From: Phytopythium helicoides
Lineage: Eukaryota > Oomycota > Peronosporomycetes > Pythiales > Pythiaceae
DNA: 64,000 bases
Assembly: GCA_024867545.1 (NCBI GenBank)
Contig: JANFNE010000020.1
Span: 1,208,943-1,272,942 of the forward strand
Direction of reading: 5' to 3'
The notes below the pieces were generated by a model. The model did no database searches and was not told the DNA's origin. It saw only the letters and a program-made list of their open reading frames with translations. Positions 9,728 to 20,248 of this stretch are shown one piece after another. Within the stretch, counting starts at the first letter, position 1; each line of letters starts with the position of its first letter. The translations under genes were made by a program, and so were the position numbers.

Positions 9728-12648
9728 ACTTGTGGGCGGAATTTACTGGACACGCACTGGATGACTATATTTGACAGGTAATCTACTTTGCAAAGGATTA
9801 TCACCGCACAAGTGCTGCTGTTGAAGTCGAAGCGGACGTTGCCGGGTGACATTGTTGGGTTGCTTCTAGACTTGCTGTCGCCAGGTTTGTCGTAGATGTG
9901 GAATGTTCGCAAGCTATATGATGCTGAGCTGCTTTGTGGTGATTAGCCATCTGAAGAGTGGTTAAAAGACGCATGCCAACGCGCGTGGGATATTCTCCGA
10001 ACTGTAGATTGCTCCAAGCTCGAGCTGAAGTGTCAGCTGTGGATTATTCATCTGTGCTAGGTCACAGTGTGAGGTCACAGCGTGAGGTCACTGTATGACT
10101 ACCAGGACAATCAATGGCTATATATCCAAACCAAGGAGCACCTATCCATCGTTTGTTGCCCGCTGTTGGTGATCGTGTGGCACACTGAGCATTCGCTCTC
10201 TTCGAGCACGCTTTCTCAGCTCGGTTGTAATTGTGATCCATACAAGTTGGCCTTGACGTCGTTTGCGTCGTAGATTAGTCTCCTCTGGTAGGTCTATAGC
10301 GTGTTTGCACTGCTCGTAAACGGCAGCAGCTTCAAGAGGAGAAAGATTGGTACAGTTTATCCCGAGTTCTAACGCACATCGCTCAATCTTGCCCATCAGA
10401 TATCGAAGGTCACACAAACGCTTTTTCTCATTGACGATATTGAGGTCGTGTGAGCTCATTCGTCGAAACGGAGGTAAACGTTTTGACAAATCCCCGCAGC
10501 ACCAATACAGCCACGCTGTATCTGGAGCACATTGAGTTGGTATCTTTGTGTTGATTGGAAATGCATGCAGCCTTTCCCCCCAACAGTGTGTATCATACAC
10601 TACAGGCTCATCAGCGATCTGTGTACTTGAAATACTTGGTTCATCGTCATTGCTCTCATTTGGTGAGGGTCTATGAGCAACTTCTCTCTCACTATTAAGT
10701 CTATTAAGTACCCCGGCATCTTCCAAGCGCTGCAATATAGTAGTTGCCAAACGATCACACGTTGGTACGCCACTAGCAACAGCTCGATCCTCCATTATTT
10801 GAGTAACTGATCTCACAATGCGCTCATGAAAACGCTCTTGTTGCTCAATACGCTCTTGTTGCTCACGCTTTCGCTCCTCTCGGTCTTTTGCAGTACTTTC
10901 TTGTAGCTGAGCAACCGCAGCAAGTAGGGTTACATGGGGTGGTATACCAGTCGCTGTCATGGTGGCACTCTCAAATAGATCTCGCTGCACAGCAGCATGC
11001 AAACGACTAACTAGATCAGTTTGAGTGAACAGCGGTGTTTTAAATAATGGGTGGGAAGTACTCAAATGGGAGCGAAGAAAATCGTGGTGATAAATGAGTG
11101 ACGCGAGCGCCATCTCTGCAATGTTACTGACAGTCGGTGGTAGCCGACCAAAACAAATCCGTTTGGCCTCGTGCACACTTTCATTAGAACCTTCAAATCG
11201 AGGAGGTAAAGTTGCAAAATCTGGTTTTTGAATCGGAAGACCCGCCACTGTTCGACCCACATACATATCGCCCGCGGCATCATGTCGTAGGTATCGGTCT
11301 TGAACTCCACCAAGTGCCCAACCTGCTCTAAGATGAATGGCAATTGCAGGTGGGCATGCCGTTGAGCCTGACGAGCAGTAAGTAGACGCACCCTTTCTCA
11401 TTGAGTGAGTACCTATGTTCGAAGCCAAAGCACCACGACGCTCTAGATCTTCAGTGAGGTCGTGCGAGGCCAGAACACGCCCGAGAACTTTGCGAAATCT
11501 CTCGTATTGACCTCGCCCAGGGAAGAGGTGTGGATCGCTCATGTCAGTCTCGTATACTGCCCAGTAAATACCTGCATTGATGCATCAGAAACTCAGTCAG
11601 ACTGCTGTGTCTTTACTCAAATGTTGTCATGCGAGCTTACCAAGTGCTAGTAGTGGACAAAGCTCTGGAGTGAGAGGATTCGCGTACACATGGCGAGGAT
11701 CCCTTGGCCTAGATCCTCGCTGATCATTCTTCATGTGCGCAAAGTATACACACATTGCGTCATCTTTCCACTCTAGGTGATTGTAGCAAATCGACACTGT
11801 GTTGGCAGCACGTGCCATCAGGTTCCACGACATCAGCATAAAGGCTCTTGCAAATATCATATCCCGTGAGTCTGAGCACAACATATGCATCGAAATACGT
11901 CGATATAAACTCATTTCCATTGGGTCCTTGCCCACCTTGATTTCGCCGGACCCAGAACTAATCGCTTCAGCAATTGCATTTTGTAGGCCCTTGTAATGGT
12001 TAGACAGCTCGATTTCAAAGTCATGAGGCATTGTATGATGATAATCACGGTACAGATTTACAAGTGCTGAGCGATGGCCGGCATACGTTTGGAAAACATG
12101 GTAGGATCCGTCAGTCTTCTTCATGGACAAGACCCAAGACATAAAATCTAGAACTGTCAAGCGCTCAAAGTGGAGTGGTGGATTGCTTGGGGCAGAGCAG
12201 AGAGCCGCTTTTACAGACATCCTTGTCGGACACTCATTGCCATCAAAAGTCAGGGTTCTCACAAACTCTTCACGCACCAACGAGCGTTTGTTTAGGACCA
12301 CCCACTGCAGAAATCGCACTGATGACGCACGGTAGGAATCACGAGAACTGTCGGATATGATTCGCGAGCGTGCGGCCTCGACTTCGCGCTCGAGCTGCGT
12401 CAGGTCTGCACTCATGGTGCGTCTCGCAATGAGTCCTTTCGCTGCAGGAATTGAGTGAATGGTCGCACGATGGTTGCTTGAGCAGCCATTGGATGGCTGT
12501 CCAGTAAATTCCATCAATCTAATTGTGTGACAGCATATATATTGAGCACCGTATGAATCCAAAAAATGCTTTGTCGGAAAATACTGGACCTTGCATCCAG
12601 CAGAAGGTCTGCAAGTTGCCGTCGCTATCCAGCAAAATACTGACAATT
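9726..12648 (-). mobile_element. Crypton-type transposon, copy 2 (tandem)
   Basis: Second head-to-tail copy. All predicted proteins and every stretch compared by eye match copy 1 with an offset of exactly 2,921 bp. The right end reads ACTGACAATT followed by host TGTCATCAAC. The left boundary is the copy1/copy2 junction ACAATTACTTG. The inverted partner of the 15-bp motif lies at 12498-12512. Confidence 0.85.
10142..12415 (-). CDS. Crypton tyrosine recombinase (copy 2), one intron
   Basis: Same gene as in copy 1, with exons 12415-11641 and 11571-10142 and a 69-nt intron at 11572-11640. The 734-aa product appears identical, with the Arg, H-x-x-R and Tyr residues of the tyrosine recombinase site intact. 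A longer in-frame ORF reaches 12727 through the element end into host DNA. It is unlikely to be used because copy 1 cannot share that extension. The intact frames in both copies suggest a young insertion or duplication, and either copy could supply the recombinase in trans. Confidence 0.85.
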
Positions 12649-13342
12649 TGTCATCAACAGCATGTACAACCGACTGAACGAGAGGTTGACACCAGCAACC
12701 CAAGCTCATTACTATTGAATCGACCATTGATCGCAGACCTCATTCACAGGATGCAGTGTTGCCACTTACGTCCTCATACTATTCGACAGAAACAACAGGA
12801 TCTGCCCTGTCGAATGACTCCGCTTATGCCGGAGCGATGCGTGCTTTGAACGGCGGAAAACGTTCAGCGTACTATAACTTGAAGCGGCGACTGCAACGAA
12901 GCCATCGGAAGATGGTACCGGTTCTCCTAATGAAGGCAGATCTGCTCTGTGACTACACTTACTCTGGTCACCTCGCTCCATGGCTAGTCGAGTCCGCATT
13001 CAACGAACTCACTATCGACTAACTCGCCAACAAAGTAGCAGTCGTGCCTCGACAGGCAACCACCACGCAACTGCCGTCTTCACGAAGACTTTGACCTGCA
13101 GTCGACCGCTGACGGCAACAACAACCATCCTCAACCAGAGCAATCGGGAGCAGCCGAACCACGAAGCCATGGCGCGCTTCGCCACCTGCAAAGCTGCAGC
13201 ATCCACCAACACCCCTCGACATACAAACCGCGACACATTTGCCTCTCACATGTGATCCGCACACGCCACCTGCCAGCCGGTCGAGTCTCCCATCCACTTC
13301 AGAAAGAAATCAGCACATACAATCGTCCAGTCACCTCGGCGG
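12649..13342. other. Right flank of the Crypton pair, unassigned
   Basis: Host sequence between the transposon pair and the PDZ gene. A plus-strand ORF at 12756-13022 (88 aa, with a basic stretch around NLKRRLQRSHRK) and others on both strands show no recognised domain. They may be remnants. The last part presumably holds the promoter and 5'UTR of the PDZ gene. Confidence 0.35.
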
Positions 13343-13378
13343 TCGCCATCGCCATCGCCATCGCCATCGCCATCGCCC
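13343..13378 (+). repeat. Hexanucleotide microsatellite (TCGCCA)6
   Basis: Six units of TCGCCA (the last one TCGCCC) lie about 50 bp before the chosen ATG of the PDZ gene. In the frame of that gene they would encode alternating Ala-Ile, so they probably belong to the 5'UTR. Confidence 0.85.
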
Positions 13379-13428
13379 AGCGCGGTCCCTCGCTCTCGGC
13401 CTCTCTCACTTGTCGACGCGAGACCGCC

Positions 13429-14374
13429 ATGGGTCTGGACGCGATGGTGCTGCGCGAGGACCCGGCCGGCGCGCTGCTGCTGCACAAGACGCCGGCGGCG
13501 CAGCCGTTCGCGCAGTGGCTGCGCGCGACGGTGGCCGAGGACGAGGCGGCGCTCAAGATCCAGGGCTTCCTGCGCGACAAGCTGCGGCTCACGGGCGTGG
13601 CGTCGCTGCGGCGCACGGCGTCCACGGCCTCGTCCTCGTCGTCACTCGAGGCTGCGGACGATACAGCGGAAGTGGCGGAGGTTGGGGCGGCGGCGGCGCA
13701 CGACGACAGCGCGCACCGACAGTTCGAGGTGCTGCTGTGGCACGGCTCGAGCCTCGGCGCGCTGCAGTTGGAGCTGTGCGCGAGCTCGGGCTACCCGCGC
13801 GTGGTCGCCGCCGACGGCAACGACTCGCTGCCGGGGATGTGGAACGTGCGCGAGGGCGACCTGCTGCTGGCGGTCAACGACTTGAGCGCCAGCTGCACCG
13901 TCACGCCGTTCGACGCCGTCATGCGCGTGCTGGACGACGGCGTGCGTCCGGCGGTTCTGCGCTTCCGCCGGCCGAGCTCCAGCGAGCTCGCGAGCCTCGT
14001 GGGTCGCAGCAGGAGACGCACGCTGTCGCTCGTGCGCATCGAGAAGCAGCAGTCGCGCGCGCGGCTCGAGAAGGTGCTGTGCTACGTCATCTGGAGGGAG
14101 GAGGACGGCCCGCTCGGCATCCAGCTCAAACCCCAGAACGGATTCCCCTACCCGATCGTGTCCGAGGTGCACGACACGGGGCTCATCGGCCGCGGAGGTG
14201 GCAAGCACCGCCTCAAGGTCGGCGACGTGCTGCTCACCTATCAACCACTACGACGTGCAGCAACTCGGCTACAAGCGCACTGTGCAGGTCATGCAGTTCG
14301 CGCCAAAGCCACTCGTGCTCACGTTCCGACGCAGCACGCCGATCGACACCGCGCCGCGCACGCTCGACCTGTGA
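13429..14374 (+). CDS. PDZ-domain protein, frame broken by one extra base
   Basis: Starts at MGLDAMVLRED; upstream in-frame sequence is low-complexity. About 315 aa. Residues about 100-185 resemble a first, degenerate PDZ (LGALQLEL, EGDLLLAVND, VLRFRRP). Residues about 218-305 form a clearer PDZ with GPLGIQLKP, GGKHRLKVGDVLL and LVLTFRR. The frame is lost at 14239: the extra T in ACC-T-ATC moves translation off the conserved end (INHYDVQQLGY ... PLVLTFRRSTP). Removing it gives a clean PDZ end and a stop at 14372-14374; without removal a 384-aa ORF runs to 14406. This may be a sequencing indel or a recent mutation. Its role would be protein-protein scaffolding, partner unknown. It converges on the PP2C gene. 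Confidence 0.7.
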
Positions 14375-15020
14375 TCCTTGGCACCGCCAAGGCCGACCGA
14401 CGTTGAAGTCCTATCCAGATATTTATCAGCATCGCCGACTGACGAGCTTCGGTGCCTTCCCGTGTGGTTCAGCACGACACGTCTCACGAGAGAGGAGATG
14501 CGGCGCTGCACGGCGTGACCCCACGACTGCCGCAGCAGAAGAAGCAGACCAAGCCGAAATGCGCGCGATCGATTGCTGTGTGATCATCGTAGGCGCGCAG
14601 GAGATTCGTCCGCTCATATACCTCTCACGTTTCGTGAATGGGTGGCCCATGCAGGCCGAGTCTGTTCACGCCGATCTCGCAACGAATCCTTCGAAAGTCA
14701 GCCAGCTGCATGCAAGCAGATGACGGTGAACTCGCGCAAGCCGCTTCAAGTTGGACGCAGTTGACCTGGTGCATTCCTAGCTTTTGGGTTTGGGCTGTAG
14801 ACGTCGGTGGATGTTGCCAGCGACTGCGCGTCGATCGAGACGAACGGCGCTTTGGGGGCGTAATCGGCTTGCGGGCTCACGAGCTGTAAGAGAGATAGGA
14901 TTGGATTGACTGCTCGCGCAGTTTCGCGAGATGCGCATGATGATGCTCATGGTGCGTGGGTGATAGATAAATTACGGTGTCATAATGGTGGCTCTACGCT
15001 TCTCTCTCTAGTGTCGGTGG
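14375..15020. other. Convergent intergenic region, no gene seen
   Basis: About 650 bp between the 3' ends of the PDZ gene and the PP2C gene. Only short shadow ORFs were seen. It presumably contains both 3'UTRs. No repeat or RNA gene recognised. Confidence 0.4.
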
Positions 15021-16255
15021 TTATGCGGACCGGCAGGGCGCCGAGTGCGCGCGGCCGCCGCCAAAGCAGACGAGCACGGCCGTCATGTTGTCCATGGAGC
15101 CCTGCTGCTTCGCCTCCTCTAGCAGCTCCTTGCAAATTTCGAGCGACGGCTGCCGCTGGTTCAGTCGCTGGCTCACGAACGCCGTCAGCTCCTCATCGCT
15201 GAACACGTCCGAGATGCCGTCGCTCACGAGCATGAGGAATGAGTTGCCCGCCTCCACGTCGACCGACTCGACGTGCGGCAAGCTCGTGATGAAGCGCTTC
15301 TCGTCGGCCTGGCCGAGAGCGCGCGTGACCGAGATGGAGCCGGCCACGCGCTTGTTAAATATGATGCCGTTGAGCGCGCGGATGCGCTTGACCTCGTCTT
15401 CGTTCGTGGCCTTGTGGTCGACAGACAGCCGCGTCGTGCGGCCGTTGGCGTAGAAGACGGCGCGCGAGTCGCCCACGTTGGCGACGTGGAACGTCGTGCG
15501 GCCGTTGTGCTTGCGGATGAGGCACGTGACGGCGGTCGATCCGCTGCAGGCCGACTCGTCGTACTCCTCTAGCTCCTTGTCGAGCATGTCGAACGCCTCG
15601 GCGTAGCACCGCTCAATGTCCTGGTTGGAGAACACGTCGCTGTTGAAGAAGTGCGTGGCGTCGCCGCCGTCGAGGCTGCTGGTGGCCGTGTCGGCGCTGT
15701 TGCTGCTGCTGCTGCACTCTGACTCGAAGCGCTTGGCGGCGTAGCACTCCTCCATGATGGCAGCGAGTCGGTGGTGGAAGTGCTTGGCGGCGTACTTGGA
15801 GCAGAAGTCTCCTCCATGTCCGTCGTAGACGCCGAAGAAGGAGCTCTTGGCGGGGTCGCTCGCGAACGCCTTGAACTGCGGGATGGCGACGCACTCGTCC
15901 TCCATGTTCTTGCGGAACTTGCTGTTCTGCGTCGACACGGCCGCGTAGTCGCTCACGACGGGGCTCGCGACGTATCTGCTCGACGCCTCGGCCCGGTGGG
16001 TCGCCGCGAGCGCCTTGGCCTGTCTCCTCCTGTCGCGCGCGTCCCACGCGGCCGCAGCCGTCAGCTCCGCGTGCTTGCCGTGCAGTCGGGAACGCAGGGC
16101 GCCGAGCGTCCGTTGCCCTGCGGCGACGCCGAGCGGCGGCGGCTCGAGAGCAAGCGGCGGCGAGCGCGGCGCGGCTCCGGGTCGAACATGGCGTCCAGGA
16201 TGCGATCGACGACGCCTCGCTGCTCGTCAGTGCGGTGCGAGCAGGCCGCGCCCAT
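15021..16255 (-). CDS. PP2C-family Ser/Thr phosphatase, probable N-myristoylated start
   Basis: The catalytic domain is complete: NMEDECVA, FGVYDGHGG, ACSGSTAV, VANVGDSRAVF, SVTRALGQ, LMLVSDGISDVF and GSMDNMTAVLV, which supply the metal-binding Asp/Gly residues of PPM phosphatases. The frame stays open upstream through SRYVASPVVSDY, so the GTG at 15956 is not the start. The best start is the ATG at 16255, giving MGAACSHRTDEQR, a Gly2/Cys5 myristoylation/palmitoylation-type N-terminus, but it lies in another frame. The two frames overlap between about 16062 and 16235, so either a small indel or an unrecognised intron joins them (a weak option is GTTCCC to GAGACAG). The role would be dephosphorylation of Ser/Thr proteins, perhaps membrane-bound. 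The family is certain; the N-terminal joining is not. Confidence 0.8.
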
Positions 16256-18186
16256 GGGCGAGGCGGCCGGCGACCTGTGGAAGAGCGTGGTGGTCAACTG
16301 GGGAGCTCAGCCGGCAGCAGCTGAGCGTCACGGGGGGCAAAGGCTTCTGGCGGCTTGGCAGGGTGAGCGCATGGGGGACGCCCGCGCGACGGGGCATACT
16401 GGGCGCGAGTGACCCGCGTGCCGTATACACGAATCGCTGATGGCTGGGGGCTAGTAATGAGGTGGAGAAAGGTGCGGCGCCCTTCCCACTGAATTTCTCT
16501 TGGTTGATTCATCCGAGAAAAAAAGGCGCGTCACGGCCGGCTGAAGTTGTGGTTGGTTGCTGCGACGGACCACCGAACGAGGACGAGTGGTTTACGAGGG
16601 TATGATGGGAGAGAGGTTGATTGATTTGGGAGAACACGAAATGGTGGGACGCAGAGATACCGATATATTTAATATAGGAGGTAGTGACACCCAGGCCTTT
16701 TTTGGCCAGCAGGAGGCGGCTCCATGCAGCGCAGTTTTTCAGCCCGCACGGGTGCACCGGTGACCGCTCCAAGATCCCACGGCGCCCCACAAACATACAC
16801 GTCAACAAGTTTTAGAAAAGCGAGGATGCACTTGATCTCTCTCGACGACTTGAGCGAGATGTACACAGCAACGTACGGTAGGTAACGCAGCTCAACGCAG
16901 CGCGCTGCGGTGCTGGTGACATCAGTAGAGGAGCCGCACCACGCAAGCGCGATCGCAGGCCGAGTCGTTTCTGTCTGCCAGCGAGAGAATCAAGTCGCGC
17001 GAACAATAGCTTGCGGGCTCAAGATCACGAGGCGGGCGTCAACCGTCGACTTGGACGACGACGTCAGCGCTTTATTGCTGCGCGGGTGGTCAGTCAAACG
17101 CGCAAACATCCACCGATTGCGGTTTCGGGCGGTGCGGTGGCGCTACGCAGAGCCATGCAGCTTCTTGCCGCTCGAGCGATGCTTGCAGTTGCGCCTGCGA
17201 GCCGAAAAGGGCTGCGTCGAGCTGGCGTTTTACGTTTTTTCCTGATGCTTTGCAAGTTCACACCGACTGGTCAACCATTTCGGCCTGGGCGACTCGTCTA
17301 TTGCCCCGCCACTTGATTTGTGTCGGCGGGGCGACCGGCGGTGCGGTGCACCTCCTGTCCTGTGCACCTTCGCTGCAAACTTCAGTTTCGGCCATGAGGA
17401 GGATGGGCGAGCGCGCCAGCCTCACCGCCGCGTCCGTCACCGTCCGTCGCGCCTAGTGATTCGCTCGCGGGGCTGCTTGGAGACTCGCCGCGATCTGCTT
17501 GCTCCTGCCGCAACGCGCGACGAGCGGTAAACGTCGACGAGCAGAGGCGGGCGAGATGCTAAACGTCAGGCTTTGGCGATCGGGGAGGAGATGGACGCCT
17601 GTCTGGCCGACCGACCGATCCGAGGGCGGCGCTCTTGGACTTAAATGATGGACCCGAATCAATTAGGCAGTCCGAGCATAGATGCGGGAGGAGGGAGGGA
17701 CCGGTTGTCTCTCGGGCATGAGCCTGTCAATGATCGGCCACCAGCAAGCGTGCCATTTCATGTCACGAGCTACTAGCCATGAAGCGCAATGGCCGATGGA
17801 TCCAGCACGCAGGTACGTGTCGCACACGCTGGAGTTCGCTCGCTGCTGACGAGTCGCTTGCTGATCTGCCCGCGCTCGCCTTTTCCTGGATCGCGGGATG
17901 CGAGCTAGAGTGCTCCATGCACCGTGAATCAACTGGCAGGGACATGCCGCCATGGGTCGCACCTCCTGGGCGATGACATCCCAGTTGGCCAGTTGACGGA
18001 TCATGGCATATGAACACGAAGCAATGACTAGCTCCGTTTGGTTTGGTTTGCTTGATGCAGCATGGGAGCAGAGCGATTTCCATCGGACGATGTTGCATCG
18101 TTGCTGTCCAAGCAGCCGATTGTGAGTCAGTCCATCAAACGTTCAGAGTCTGAACTTCAGACTCCAAGCAGAAAAGCTGAAGTGAT
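16256..18186. other. 1.9-kb stretch without a recognisable gene
   Basis: Several ORFs of 60-140 codons occur on both strands but show no motif, and many overlap one another in a GC-rich composition, as expected by chance. No tRNA, rRNA or clear repeat seen. The first few hundred bases probably hold the PP2C promoter. Confidence 0.35.
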
Positions 18187-18546
18187 GTGGCATACAAAAA
18201 TCTAGTGTACAGTAACTTTCTTCGTCCGTCAACGTCAGCCTTCCAATCACAAGATGAAGCTTGCGATCCCATCTTTGAAGCAATTTCTCGCAGATGCGAG
18301 TCAGGATACCTCGGCATCCGGGATCTAGACACGTCACTTGGATGGGCTAAGACGGATGTATCGCTCGCTCACTTGCCTAAGGCGAAGAAGTGGTCGTTGC
18401 GATGCGAATCTGATGCTCTTGTCGCCAAACATGGGTGGGATATAACTTTCACTCCCAAGCAACTCGCTTTGGTCAAGCCGATCATCGTCCGTGTGCTTGG
18501 AAGAAAGAGTTCCACGCTTCCAGCCAAGATAGGAATCGGCTATTGA
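18187..18546 (+). CDS. Unrecognised ORF, possibly a decayed gene
   Basis: A 119-aa ORF with balanced composition (contains ESGYLGIRDLDTSLGWAK and WDITFTPKQLALVKPII) but no family I can name. Just after its stop, another frame (about 18545-18700) reads EWMQHDELVRRNGGQ in a similarly protein-like way, so a +1 shift near 18541 may split one older gene. No neighbour supports a function. It could also be a transposon remnant. Confidence 0.25.
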   Translation: MAYKNLVYSNFLRPSTSAFQSQDEACDPIFEAISRRCESGYLGIRDLDTSLGWAKTDVSLAHLPKAKKWSLRCESDALVAKHGWDITFTPKQLALVKPIIVRVLGRKSSTLPAKIGIGY

Positions 18547-18719
18547 GTGGATGCAGCACGATGAGCTTGTTCGTCGACGCAATGGCGGTCAGCGATCGCA
18601 TACACGCTGTCATGGAATGTTTAGCGATGATGGTAGGCTTGAGGACGATGAGAGTAAGCAATGTGGAGGGCAGTCACGCGAGGTTTGATATTGCAGCTGT
18701 CGATTGATGAAGAAATTGA

Positions 18720-19306
18720 CCCAGTTGCATCCTAGCTTTATGAAGCAGCGGCAGATGATGCTTGACGAACTCCTTCTTCACGTTTTCCGAGGTCGCCACT
18801 TGCTGAGCTAATGCAGTAATTGACCCTCAAAGCGAACTATTCGCCGCATTGAGTTGCTGGATTTCAGCGTGCGCATCCTGCTCACGCCTAATAGCCGCGT
18901 TTTAGTGCATTTGCAGATAACAAATCACCTTGTAATGCACGCCTCACAATTCGTTGCGAGACGCCAATGCTGAGATGCTCTGTGCTGTCTGGCGCTGATG
19001 CTGGTCTTGCGGTGCAAATTGCACTCGCAAATGAGTGCGAAGCGATTTCAACAGCGACAAGGGATCACCCTCAGCCATTTTGAGTAGGTTCTCCTTCCAA
19101 ATATTTCGCCGATAAGAAGCCTCATGTTCAGTAATTCCTCCTTTATTGGGAGTACCCCATTCTGCACCTGCCCGATCCATGACCTCGGCAAAGAAGTTGA
19201 CCAAAGCCGCCTCAAGTCGAATCAAGCGCTTAACCTTGACGAGTGCTGCTTGCAGTCTGTCGGCAGTGTGCTTTGCCTTGGTCGACATGAGCGTCAGCTC
19301 TATCAA
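18720..19306 (-). pseudogene. Decayed coiled-coil protein gene
   Basis: The first 120 codons (18944-19306) are open and helical, with MSTKAKHTADRLQAAL and EALVNFF-type segments. After the stop, the same strand continues with protein-like sequence in shifted frames: a segment reading REQDAHAEIQQLNAANSSL, an in-frame stop, then GSITALAQQVATSENVKKEF and LPLLHKARMQLGQ. At least two stops and one shift separate these pieces. I read this as a degenerate gene for a coiled-coil protein of unknown function, not as separate genes. Confidence 0.45.
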
Positions 19307-19565
19307 TACAATGACAGTCAGCGAATGATTAACGTCTCTGCGGCAATAAGAGTGAACTGGACGTCGAAGCTCGTTCTGGCAATTTCATAGGACATTCAAG
19401 GCAAGCTACTCTCAACAAGCCACTCGCAGTAAGCTCAAAAAAGAAAATAAAGATGTTCACAAAGTGCCATGGATAGCTAGCTATCATTTCCAACCACGCT
19501 TGTCAACTAGATTTCACCCACACACTTCGACGAAAACGCCAACCCCGCTCAATCGCACAACAGAC

Positions 19566-20171
19566 TCAAGCAAAGTAGTTCTGGGTCATCACTCGCCGAA
19601 TGGTGCCGTGCGCCCATGGACCTCCAGCCACCTTGATCTCTTGACGATCGGGACTGTACAGAATTCGTCCACACCAGATCTTTTCAAAAGCTTCGTGTGC
19701 TTCTCGTTCACTGTTGTAGCGGCAAACTCGTACGTTTCCCCACCCTTCCTCTGTCGCGATGATCCAGCATCGCTGGTTCTTGTCGCATCGCTCGTACGCA
19801 GTTTGATATTCGTGCTGCCCACTTCGAAAACACTTCACGATAGGAGGAATCGCCATCCCCACACCTGCGGCCGTTGCCACGACAGGAGCAGCAATTGCTA
19901 TCGGTACCACACCAAGTGCCCCGACGCTTTGAGCAATCGCAACGGCACTGCCACTGCTAATCGCTGCTCCTGCAGCTCCCGCAGCCGACGACATAGCCCC
20001 CGCAGCAAAGGAGCCTGCAGCAATCCCACCTGCAGTGAAACCAACTGCCTGGACAACAGGAACTGCCGTCACGACTGCAGCCGTGCCAACAGCAGCACCG
20101 ATAGCAGCTCCTTTCACGGGTGCCAAAGCTGGGTCACGAGGCTGATCGGAGCTTGAGGTTTCAGTACACAT
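19566..20171 (-). CDS. IFI6/IFI27 (ISG12)-family membrane protein with Cys-rich tail
   Basis: 201 aa if started at MCTETSSSDQ; 26 further in-frame codons upstream reach 20249 and touch the stop of the next gene. Residues about 20-115 are very rich in Gly, Ala and Val and carry the ISG12 signature GFTAGGIAAGSFAAGAMSS followed by SGSAVAIAQSVGALG, forming several hydrophobic helices. In animals this family sits in mitochondrial or ER/nuclear membranes; location here is inferred only. Residues about 118-200 are a soluble tail with Cys/Trp positions (CFRSGQHEY, CWIIATEEGWGNV, IWCGRILYS) that I do not recognise. It lies about 80 bp downstream of the C2/EF-hand gene on the same strand. Co-transcription is not implied. 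Confidence 0.65.
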   Translation of the reverse strand: MCTETSSSDQPRDPALAPVKGAAIGAAVGTAAVVTAVPVVQAVGFTAGGIAAGSFAAGAMSSAAGAAGAAISSGSAVAIAQSVGALGVVPIAIAAPVVATAAGVGMAIPPIVKCFRSGQHEYQTAYERCDKNQRCWIIATEEGWGNVRVCRYNSEREAHEAFEKIWCGRILYSPDRQEIKVAGGPWAHGTIRRVMTQNYFA

Positions 20172-20248
20172 TGAGGTCGAATCGAAGAAAGTCTTGCGTG
20201 GTTGGAGGCGAGTTTGGAAATGATTGGACTTTCGTGTTGGCCACATCA

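Noticed and set aside
6805..12648. Two LTRs of a retrotransposon as explanation for the 2.9-kb direct repeats
   Set aside because: The repeats encode a complete tyrosine recombinase, abut directly with no internal region, and lack TG...CA ends.
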